DNA from: an uncultured Oscillospiraceae bacterium
Lineage (GTDB): Bacteria > Bacillota > Clostridia > Oscillospirales > Acutalibacteraceae
Reading direction: 5' to 3'
NCBI GenBank assembly: GCA_900550315.1
Contig: URRK01000052.1
Coordinates: 1 to 9,980, forward strand
DNA: 9,980 nt
Shown: piece after piece, positions 1 through 5,003 of the stretch
Layout of the letters: each line of letters opens with the position of its first letter
How positions within the stretch are numbered: position 1 is the first letter of the stretch
The notes under the pieces: generated by a model
The model's database searches: none
Told to the model about the DNA's origin: nothing
The model's input: only the letters and a program-made list of their open reading frames with translations
Translations under genes and position numbers: made by a program

Positions 1-495
1 GTACACATCTACCAGCCCGTTTAAAGGCTGCAGGCTTTCAAGGCTTTCAAACCCGCCGCAATTGTAAATAACCGGCAAATGCAGGCCGTTTGCTTTTGCC
101 AATTCAAGGGCCTTTGCAACCCCGGGAGCGTAGTGCGTAGCGGTTACTAAATTAATATTATGTACCCCTGCCTGCTGCAGCCGCAGTAGGCTTTGGCAAA
201 GCTGCTGCGGGGTAAATTCCAGTCCTTGAGCCGCCCTGCCGCTAATTTTAAAATTTTGGCAGTAGACGCAGCCTAAACTGCAGTGGCAAAAAAACACCGT
301 ACCGGAGCCAGCTACGCCCGAAATAACCGGTTCCTCCCCAAAGTGGGGCGCAATACGGCTAATTTGCATTTGGGTACCGGCCCCGCAAAAGCCGGTTTTT
401 TCGTACCGGTTTACCCCGCAGGCCCGCGGGCACAGCCGGCAATTTTGGTAGGCGTTAAAACGCCCGCTTTGGCTATTTTGGTTCTTGTTTTGCAA
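1..495 (-). CDS. PflX-type (COG1313) radical SAM protein, 5' part
   Basis: The first 165 codons are present; the 3' end lies beyond the left edge. The protein has an N-terminal cysteine cluster (C19, C22, C26, C37; local text CRLCPRACGVNR), then the conserved EEPVISG and GSGTVFF segments, then the radical SAM CX3CX2C motif (C72, C76, C79; text CSLGCVYCQN). This order is typical of the COG1313 proteins related to pyruvate formate-lyase activating enzyme. Such enzymes bind a 4Fe-4S cluster and cleave S-adenosylmethionine; the substrate of this subfamily is not known to me. No ATG or GTG fits between the upstream in-frame stop and the Cys cluster. I chose TTG at 495 because AAAAGGGG sits 8 nt before it and the length then fits the family. 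The gene is divergent from sleB with a 79-bp gap. An additional cysteine (C70) lies two residues before the radical SAM motif. Family is confident; start is moderate. Confidence 0.88.
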   Translation of the reverse strand, partial: MQNKNQNSQSGRFNAYQNCRLCPRACGVNRYEKTGFCGAGTQMQISRIAPHFGEEPVISGVAGSGTVFFCHCSLGCVYCQNFKISGRAAQGLEFTPQQLCQSLLRLQQAGVHNINLVTATHYAPGVAKALELAKANGLHLPVIYNCGGFESLESLQPLNGLVDVY

Positions 496-574
496 GCGGT
501 TTTCCCCTTTTAATAATTTGGCTGATTTTGCAAATAATAATGTAAAACAAATTCAAAAAACAGGATGTGTAGGT

Positions 575-1240
575 ATGAAAAAAAGGCTGAAATTACTGGT
601 TGCCGTGCTAACCGCAACGTGCCTGTTTGGGGGCGCCATTTGCCTTTCGCCGGCGGCGCTTTCTAAAATCGGCTCCCGCGGGGACGAGGTTCGGCAAATT
701 CAAACCCGTTTAAAAAAATGGGGCTATTACAGCGGCAGCGTAGACGGCATTTACGGCACCGCCACCAAAAAAGCGGTTCAAAGTTTTCAACAAAAAAACG
801 GCCTAACGGCCGACGGCATTGCCGGCCCCAAAACACTGAAAAAAATCGGCATTTCCTCCGGCTCAGCCAGCTCAGTTACAGGCGCTTCTAACGCCGATTA
901 CAACCTGCTGGCGCGCATTATTTCGGCCGAGGCTCGCGGCGAGCCGTACAGTGGGCAGGTTGCCGTAGGGGCGGTAGTGCTAAACCGGGTAGAGCACCCC
1001 TCTTTTCCCAACAGTGTTTCGGGGGTTATTTACCAATCGGGCGCTTTTTCCTGCCTTTACGACGGGCAGTTTGAAAAACCGGTTGCCGACAGCGCCTACC
1101 GCGCCGCACGCGACGCCCTAAACGGCATGGACCCCAGCGGCGGTGCCATTTACTATTTTAATCCCGCCACCGCCACCAGCAAGTGGATCTGGTCTCGCCC
1201 GTTAATTACCGTTATTGGCAAGCACCGGTTTTGCAAATAG
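575..1240 (+). CDS. sleB: SleB-type spore cortex-lytic enzyme
   Basis: This 221-residue protein has a basic N-terminus and hydrophobic segment (residues 1-28) fitting a Sec signal. A peptidoglycan-binding domain (PG_binding_1, about 33-92) carries the usual DGIYGTATKKAVQSFQ and DGIAGPKTL motifs. After a short Ser/Ala linker comes a Hydrolase_2 / SleB catalytic domain (about 108-221) with the SAEARGE motif, in which E119 is the likely catalytic acid, and the GQVAVGAVVLNRV segment. Family knowledge: SleB degrades muramic-lactam cortex peptidoglycan during germination, acting as a lytic transglycosylase. ATG 575 is chosen because AGGA lies 9 nt upstream and a signal peptide follows directly; an in-frame extension upstream has no signal-like sequence. 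No ypeB partner follows; the next gene is convergent birA. No sigma-G-like promoter could be assigned. A weak sigma-A-like match (TTGGCT at 518, TGTAAA at 541, 17-nt spacer) lies upstream. Confidence 0.93.
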   Translation: MKKRLKLLVAVLTATCLFGGAICLSPAALSKIGSRGDEVRQIQTRLKKWGYYSGSVDGIYGTATKKAVQSFQQKNGLTADGIAGPKTLKKIGISSGSASSVTGASNADYNLLARIISAEARGEPYSGQVAVGAVVLNRVEHPSFPNSVSGVIYQSGAFSCLYDGQFEKPVADSAYRAARDALNGMDPSGGAIYYFNPATATSKWIWSRPLITVIGKHRFCK

Positions 1241-1262
1241 ATTTTAAAAATTGCCAGCATAC

Positions 1263-1284
1263 GGCGCTGTTAGTGTGCCTTTTT
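1263..1284 (+). terminator. weak candidate terminator after sleB
   Basis: A 5-bp stem (GGCGC 1263-1267 with GTGCC 1275-1279, one G-U pair) with a 7-nt loop is followed by TTTTT at 1280-1284. It lies 22 nt past the sleB stop, between the convergent sleB and birA genes. The stem is short, so the call is tentative. Confidence 0.35.
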
Positions 1285-1320
1285 AGCGGGCTTACAGCTG
1301 GGTGCTGCTGCCTTGCGGGC

Positions 1321-2292
1321 TTACGCCAATCTGCAGGAAACCTCGCCCGAGGAAAGCACCCTTTGCTGCCCGTTTGGCAGCTGCACCACCAAGCCGTAAT
1401 CGCGGGCAACATCTACCGCCGTTGCAGTTTGCTGCACCCCGTTTTGTTCAAAGGTAACCTTGTGGCCCAGCAAAAGCTGACGGCTTTTGTAGTCACTGTA
1501 AATATCCGGACCGGCCGGGTTTTGCAGCAGGTTTGCAAGCTGATTTAAAACCTCGGCCGTTAAGCGGTTTTTAGCGTTGCCCTGCGGCTCTTTAAAAATG
1601 CTGCCGGCAACCCTGGCAACCTCGGGCGGAAAACCGCCGACCGGCTCGGTAACATTCAGCCCCAATCCCAGCACCGCGTATTCAACCATGCCGGTTTCTA
1701 AATCGGCGGCGGCCTCGGTTAAAATCCCGCACACCTTTTTGCCGTTTATAAAAACATCGTTTACCCACTTAATTTGCGGGGTTTGCCCGGTAAGCTTTTC
1801 TACCGCGCGACAAACGGCAACCGACGCCGCCGTTGTAAACAAAACTGCCTGCTGCATTTGCAGCTGCGGTCGCAGCAGCAGACTAATGTAAACCCCAGTA
1901 CCGGGGGGCGAAAAAAAGCTGCGGCCGCGCCGCCCGCGCCCGCCCGTTTGCTGCCCGGCTACCAACACGGTGCCCGCCGGCGCCCCCTGCTGCGCCAAAA
2001 GTTTAAGGTCACTGTTGGTAGAGACGGTGCAATCAACCGTTTGCAGATTCAAGCATAGCGCTTCGCCCCGCAAATACTGTTGTATTCCTAACGCGCTTAA
2101 GGTGTCGTCCTCTGGCTCCAGCCGGTAGCCGCACCGGGGCGCCGCCGTAACGGCAAAGCCACGGCTTTGCAGGGCTTGTATACTTTTCCAAACCGCGGCG
2201 CGCGTTACCCCGGCCTGCCGGGCCAGAGCCTGGCCCGAAACAAATTGGCCGCGGTTTTCGGTTAATATTTTTAAAACAGTATCAGTTAACAT
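1321..2292 (-). CDS. birA: biotin--[acetyl-CoA-carboxylase] ligase / biotin operon repressor BirA
   Basis: This 323-residue protein has the full bifunctional BirA plan. Residues 3-58 form a winged helix-turn-helix (ALARQAGVTRAAVWKSIQAL, then the wing ending in GYRL). The central ligase domain has STNS (91-94), the biotinyl-AMP binding loop GGRGRRGR (117-124), KWVND (175-179) and GKKVCGILTE (184-193) with the catalytic-site lysine. A C-terminal SH3-like domain ends in LSSGEVS (313-319). It activates biotin as biotinyl-5'-AMP and attaches it to carboxylase BCCP domains; the HTH implies repression of biotin synthesis or uptake genes, none of which is in this window. ATG 2292 is preferred over an in-frame TTG at 2307 because GGAGG (2299-2303) sits 6 nt upstream of the ATG and would be inside the gene otherwise. 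It is convergent with sleB and divergent from the DUF421 gene. Confidence 0.96.
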   Translation of the reverse strand: MLTDTVLKILTENRGQFVSGQALARQAGVTRAAVWKSIQALQSRGFAVTAAPRCGYRLEPEDDTLSALGIQQYLRGEALCLNLQTVDCTVSTNSDLKLLAQQGAPAGTVLVAGQQTGGRGRRGRSFFSPPGTGVYISLLLRPQLQMQQAVLFTTAASVAVCRAVEKLTGQTPQIKWVNDVFINGKKVCGILTEAAADLETGMVEYAVLGLGLNVTEPVGGFPPEVARVAGSIFKEPQGNAKNRLTAEVLNQLANLLQNPAGPDIYSDYKSRQLLLGHKVTFEQNGVQQTATAVDVARDYGLVVQLPNGQQRVLSSGEVSCRLA

Positions 2293-2321
2293 TTTTGTCC
2301 TCCGCAAAAGGTTCTGTTACC

Positions 2322-2350
2322 AGTATAAAGCCGGCCGGCAAAAAGTTCAA
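2322..2350 (-). promoter_or_regulatory. sigma-A promoter of birA
   Basis: On the minus strand TTGAAC (2345-2350) and TATACT (2322-2327) are separated by exactly 17 nt, matching the -35 and -10 consensus at 4 and 5 of 6 positions. Transcription would begin near 2315, about 23 nt before the birA start codon. The spacer contains the 10-bp palindrome GCCGGCCGGC (2330-2339). Confidence 0.7.
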
Positions 2351-2392
2351 TACCCTTTTGCAAAAACTAACCATAAATTAGGCGGTAATTGT

Positions 2393-3070
2393 ATGCTTAG
2401 AATTATTTTTAGAACCGTTTTCATGTATTTGGCGGTTTGCGTAGCCGTGCGGCTAATGGGTAAACGCCAAATTGGCGATATGCAGCCCACCGAGCTGGTG
2501 GTAACGCTGCTAATCTCTGAAATTGCGGCCATTGCCCTGCAGGATACCTCGCAGCCGGTGTTTATAGGCCTGGCCTCCATGTTAATGTTGGTGGTTTTAG
2601 AAATTCTTGCCTCGGTTTTAATTTTAAAAAACACCCACCTGCGCCGAATTTTTGGCGGAAAATCTATTGTTATTATTAAAAACGGAAAAATTGATCAAAA
2701 GGCCATGAAAAGCGTTCGCATGACGGTTTTTGACCTGGTAGAAATGCTGCGGATGCAGGGGGTTTTTAATATTGACGAGGTAGACAGCGCCATTTTAGAA
2801 ATTAACGGAAACCTTAGTGTTCGGCCTAAGGCGGCATTTGCCCCGGCCGTTAGCCGGGAGGTTACCAAAAACCCGCAGGACGGCGGCCTGCCCATGCCGG
2901 TTATTACCGACGGCATTATTATGGATTCCTCTTTGCAATTTTTAGGGTTAAGCCGACAGGAGCTAAATCAATTTTTGCAAAAACGCAGCTTAAAAGCCCA
3001 AAACATTTATTTAATGACGCTGGATTTTGCACGCACCGCAACCATTGTTTTAAAGGAGCAAGACTTATGA
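2393..3070 (+). CDS. DUF421 / YetF-domain membrane protein
   Basis: This 225-residue protein has three predicted N-terminal membrane helices (about 3-20, 33-50, 57-78). Between the first two is the signature GKRQIGDMQPTELVVT (23-38). A soluble YetF domain follows (about 83-220), with IIKNGKI, SVRMTVFDLVEMLR and GVFNIDEVDSAILEINGNLSV. This pattern and length are typical of the DUF421/YetF family of Firmicutes. The biochemical role is not settled. Family knowledge: several members are made in sporulating cells, and the related 2Duf protein of bacilli affects spore inner-membrane properties and heat resistance. The start at 2393 is preceded by AGGCGG 7 nt upstream, a mediocre ribosome binding site. 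The stop overlaps the next start by 4 nt (ATGA), so the two genes are translationally coupled. No convincing promoter was found in the 100-bp gap to birA. Confidence 0.9.
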   Translation: MLRIIFRTVFMYLAVCVAVRLMGKRQIGDMQPTELVVTLLISEIAAIALQDTSQPVFIGLASMLMLVVLEILASVLILKNTHLRRIFGGKSIVIIKNGKIDQKAMKSVRMTVFDLVEMLRMQGVFNIDEVDSAILEINGNLSVRPKAAFAPAVSREVTKNPQDGGLPMPVITDGIIMDSSLQFLGLSRQELNQFLQKRSLKAQNIYLMTLDFARTATIVLKEQDL

Positions 3071-3438
3071 AACGCTTAATTGCCGCTGCTGCGGCCGCCG
3101 CCCTGGTTTTAGGGCTGGCCATTTTTTGCAACCTTCAAACCAAAAGCACGGCTAAGGCCGTAGCCCAAAAAACAGGCGCTATTCTTGCAAGTGCCGCAGC
3201 CCAAAAAACCACCGGCCAGGAGCAGGAATTTTGCCGCTATTGGGCACAGCAGGAGCCGGTTCTTAGCCTGTTTATGAACCACACCACATTGCAGGAAATT
3301 GGCTTAGCGACCGTTAAAATGCAAACGGCGGCCAATAACGGCGAGTTTTTTGAAGTTAGTGCCGCCGCGCGGGAGATAGAATACACCGTGCAAAAAGCGT
3401 ACGAGGATGAAAAGCTGCGCTGGGCGGTTCTTTTTTAA
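3067..3438 (+). CDS. DUF4363 family protein, partner of the DUF421 gene
   Basis: This 123-residue protein begins with a basic MKR and an alanine/leucine-rich hydrophobic helix (about 3-22), either a signal or a membrane anchor. The remaining roughly 95 residues are helical and probably outside the membrane. The central text (CRYWAQQEPVLSLFMNHTTL, about 55-74) resembles the DUF4363 core with its W, E and H positions. DUF4363 genes commonly sit directly after DUF421 genes in clostridia, and here they overlap by ATGA, with GGAG (3055-3058) 8 nt before the start. The function is unknown; the pairing suggests it forms a complex with, or stabilises, the DUF421 protein. The family assignment rests mainly on context, size and the core motif. 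Confidence 0.78.
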   Translation: MKRLIAAAAAAALVLGLAIFCNLQTKSTAKAVAQKTGAILASAAAQKTTGQEQEFCRYWAQQEPVLSLFMNHTTLQEIGLATVKMQTAANNGEFFEVSAAAREIEYTVQKAYEDEKLRWAVLF

Positions 3439-3476
3439 AAAACTTAAACTTTTTTAAAATTTGCAAAAAATAATGC

Positions 3477-3505
3477 TTGACAAGCCGCCCGGTTCACGCT
3501 ATAAT
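3477..3505 (+). promoter_or_regulatory. full-consensus sigma-A promoter of the tRNA operon
   Basis: TTGACA (3477-3482) and TATAAT (3500-3505) are both perfect consensus hexamers with a 17-nt spacer. Upstream, 3431-3474 is almost pure A/T with repeated A and T tracts, resembling an UP element. The expected start is near 3512 in GGTCCC, a G/C-rich initial region typical of stringently controlled stable RNA promoters. The leader before the first tRNA is about 15 nt. Confidence 0.92.
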
Positions 3506-3526
3506 ATATAGGTCCCGCGCAGAAAT

Positions 3527-3603
3527 GGCGGCATAGCTCAGTTGGCTAGAGCATTCGGTTCATACCCGAAGTGTCGTTGGTTCAAATCCGACTGCCGCTA
3601 CCA
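3527..3603 (+). tRNA. tRNA-Met(CAT), elongator
   Basis: This is a 77-nt cloverleaf with encoded CCA. The acceptor GGCGGCA pairs with TGCCGCT (one G-U). The D arm is GCTC/GAGC, the anticodon stem TTCGG/CCGAA with loop TTCATAC (anticodon CAT), and the T loop is TTCAAAT. The anticodon stem lacks the three G-C pairs of initiator tRNA, and the sequence resembles Bacillus elongator tRNA-Met rather than tRNA-Ile(CAT), whose acceptor usually starts GGACC. Confidence 0.95.
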
Positions 3604-3609
3604 TTTTTG

Positions 3610-3635
3610 AAGGGCGGCGAAACATTGCCGTCTTT
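3610..3635 (+). other. hairpin between tRNA-Met and tRNA-Glu
   Basis: AAGGGCGGC (3610-3618) pairs with GCCGTCTTT (3627-3635) over 9 bp, including two G-U pairs, around an 8-nt loop. It fills most of the 41-nt spacer. The following sequence is only moderately T-rich, so it is more likely a processing landmark or partial attenuator than a full terminator. Confidence 0.45.
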
Positions 3636-3644
3636 CTCATTTGT

Positions 3645-3719
3645 GGCCCGGTGGTCAAGCGGTTAAGACACCGCCCTTTCACGGCGGTAACACGAGTTCG
3701 ATTCTCGTCCGGGTCACCA
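3645..3719 (+). tRNA. tRNA-Glu(TTC)
   Basis: This is a 75-nt cloverleaf with encoded CCA. The acceptor GGCCCGG pairs with CCGGGTC (one G-U). The anticodon stem CCGCC/GGCGG encloses CTTTCAC (anticodon TTC), and the T arm is ACGAG/CTCGT with loop TTCGATT. It closely resembles tRNA-Glu of other Firmicutes and is the second gene of the tRNA operon. Confidence 0.96.
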
Positions 3720-3735
3720 TTTTACAATTACATAA

Positions 3736-3812
3736 GCGCCGGTAGCTCAGTTGGATAGAGTGTTTGGCTACGAACCAAAAGGTCGGGGGTTCGAATCCCT
3801 TCCGGCGCACCA
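3736..3812 (+). tRNA. tRNA-Arg(ACG)
   Basis: This is a 77-nt cloverleaf with encoded CCA. The acceptor GCGCCGG pairs perfectly with CCGGCGC. The anticodon stem TTTGG/CCAAA encloses CTACGAA (anticodon ACG, normally edited to ICG by TadA to read CGN codons). The T stem GGGGG/CCCTT has two G-U pairs. It is the last gene of the tRNA operon, directly before the terminator. Confidence 0.95.
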
Positions 3813-3813
3813 C

Positions 3814-3848
3814 GAAAAAAGCAATTGCGTTTTGCAATTGCTTTTTTC
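3814..3848 (+). terminator. intrinsic terminator of the tRNA operon
   Basis: A 15-bp inverted repeat is built from the core GCAATTGC (3821-3828 and 3834-3841) flanked by A6 and T6, with a 5-nt loop GTTTT. It begins 2 nt after the CCA of tRNA-Arg. The A-tract/T-tract symmetry means it could also stop transcripts arriving on the minus strand. Confidence 0.93.
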
Positions 3849-4015
3849 TGTTCTATTCGCATTACGGCGCGTTCTATTGCCTTGCTGTAATATTCGGCTT
3901 ATTTAAGTAAGCTTGGCACCGCAAATGAGAGGGCGAAAATTACTTTTAACAGCGCTGCACCAAAAAGAAAATTTTTGCTTTTTCACCCTAAATTAGCCGC
4001 ACAAAACCGGCAAAT

Positions 4016-4876
4016 TTAAATGAGCAGCACTAAGGTGCCGGCAACAAGTAACAACAGGCCAACAGCCGCTTTTTTGGTAAGCTTTTCGTGAAATAAGACG
4101 GCCGAAAAAGCAATAGAAACCAAAATGCTTAATTTATCTATTGGCACCACCACGCTGGCAGGGCCCTGCTGCAGCGCCTTGTAGTAGCAAAGCCAGGAGC
4201 CGCCCGTTGCAAAGCCCGAAAGGCAAATAAACAAAAGCTCGCGCCGCGAGATTACCAAAACTGCCTTTTGTTTACCCTTTAAAAGCACCATAAACCAAGC
4301 CATAATTAGCACCACGCCGGTTCTTAGGGCGGTGCCAAGGTTAGATTCTACCCCGGTTATTCCCACCTTAGCTAAAATAGAGGTTAAGCTGGCAAACACG
4401 GCCGAAAGCACCGCGTAACAAAGCCAACCCCTGCCCTTTGGCCTTTCGGGCTCTGCTTGCTTTTTTTCTACCATAAAAAAGGTGCCAACCCCAATAAGCA
4501 AAACGGCCAAGGCCTTTAACCAGGTAAGCGCCTCGCCCAAAAAAGCACAGGCCAGCAAAATGGTTAACACGGTAGAAGATTTATCTATAGGAACAACCTT
4601 GTTTACATCCCCAAGCTGCAGCGCTTTAAAATAGCAAAGCCAGGACGCCCCAGTAGCCAACCCGGAAAGTATTAAAAACACCCAGGTTTTAACGCTCAGC
4701 GAGCCCAAAGTATTGGCCGAGCCCGCCAACCACACCATAAGCCAGGAAAACAGCAGCACCACCATGGTGCGAATGGCAGTTGCAACATCCGAATTGGTTT
4801 TTTTAATTCCGCATTTGGCCAAAACGGCCGTAAGCCCGGCAAACAAGGCCGAGCCAAACGCAAACAGCACCCACAT
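4016..4876 (-). CDS. EamA/DMT-family membrane transporter
   Basis: This 286-residue protein consists of two EamA repeats (about 2-136 and 151-286), predicted to form ten membrane helices in all. The halves are visibly duplicated: SWLCYFKALQLG (78-89) against SWLCYYKALQQG (227-238), and VPIDKSS (95-101) against VPIDKLS (244-250). A charged linker (about 137-150) joins them. Family knowledge: drug/metabolite transporter superfamily members export or exchange small metabolites such as amino acids or nucleotide-related compounds; the substrate cannot be read from the sequence. The ATG at 4876 has AGGGG (4886-4890) 9 nt upstream. It lies 127 bp downstream of potCD on the same strand, so read-through from the pot operon is possible, but no clear own promoter was found. 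After its stop, 3849-4015 is A/T-rich and holds nothing firm. Confidence 0.9.
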   Translation of the reverse strand: MWVLFAFGSALFAGLTAVLAKCGIKKTNSDVATAIRTMVVLLFSWLMVWLAGSANTLGSLSVKTWVFLILSGLATGASWLCYFKALQLGDVNKVVPIDKSSTVLTILLACAFLGEALTWLKALAVLLIGVGTFFMVEKKQAEPERPKGRGWLCYAVLSAVFASLTSILAKVGITGVESNLGTALRTGVVLIMAWFMVLLKGKQKAVLVISRRELLFICLSGFATGGSWLCYYKALQQGPASVVVPIDKLSILVSIAFSAVLFHEKLTKKAAVGLLLLVAGTLVLLI

Positions 4877-4939
4877 TTTTTTACACCCCTTTATTTTGGC
4901 TAACAGGGGGCTGCTTGCCCGCTAAGTCAAAACAGTTAA

Positions 4940-4998
4940 ACACCGCCCGGTTCAGCCGGCAGGTTTAAATAATTCCTGCTTGCCAAACCAAACGGTGT
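4940..4998. other. inverted-repeat cluster between potCD and the EamA gene
   Basis: An outer pair ACACCG (4940-4945) with CGGTGT (4993-4998) encloses two possible small stems, CCGG (4947-4950/4956-4959) and GCAGG/CCTGC (4959-4963/4975-4979), which share one base and so cannot both form in full. Read on the minus strand it follows the potCD stop directly and is succeeded by only a weak U-rich stretch. It may be a 3' end or mRNA-stabilising structure; as a terminator it is weak. Confidence 0.3.
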
Positions 4999-5003
4999 AT
5001 TTT

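Noticed and set aside
283..513. Plus-strand frame of 76 codons
   Set aside because: It is antisense to the radical SAM gene, whose cysteine motifs and family segments are clear on the minus strand.
1286..1324. Direct repeat GCGGGCTTAC at 1286-1295 and 1315-1324
   Set aside because: A 10-base repeat at the end of birA with no other hallmark of an attachment site or mobile element.
3527..3603. Reading the CAT-anticodon tRNA as initiator tRNA or tRNA-Ile
   Set aside because: The anticodon stem lacks the three G-C pairs of the initiator, and the acceptor and body match elongator tRNA-Met.
3950..4000. A/T inverted repeat AAAAAG/CTTTTT after the EamA gene as a terminator
   Set aside because: The stem is made almost only of A-T pairs and would be too weak; composition alone explains it.
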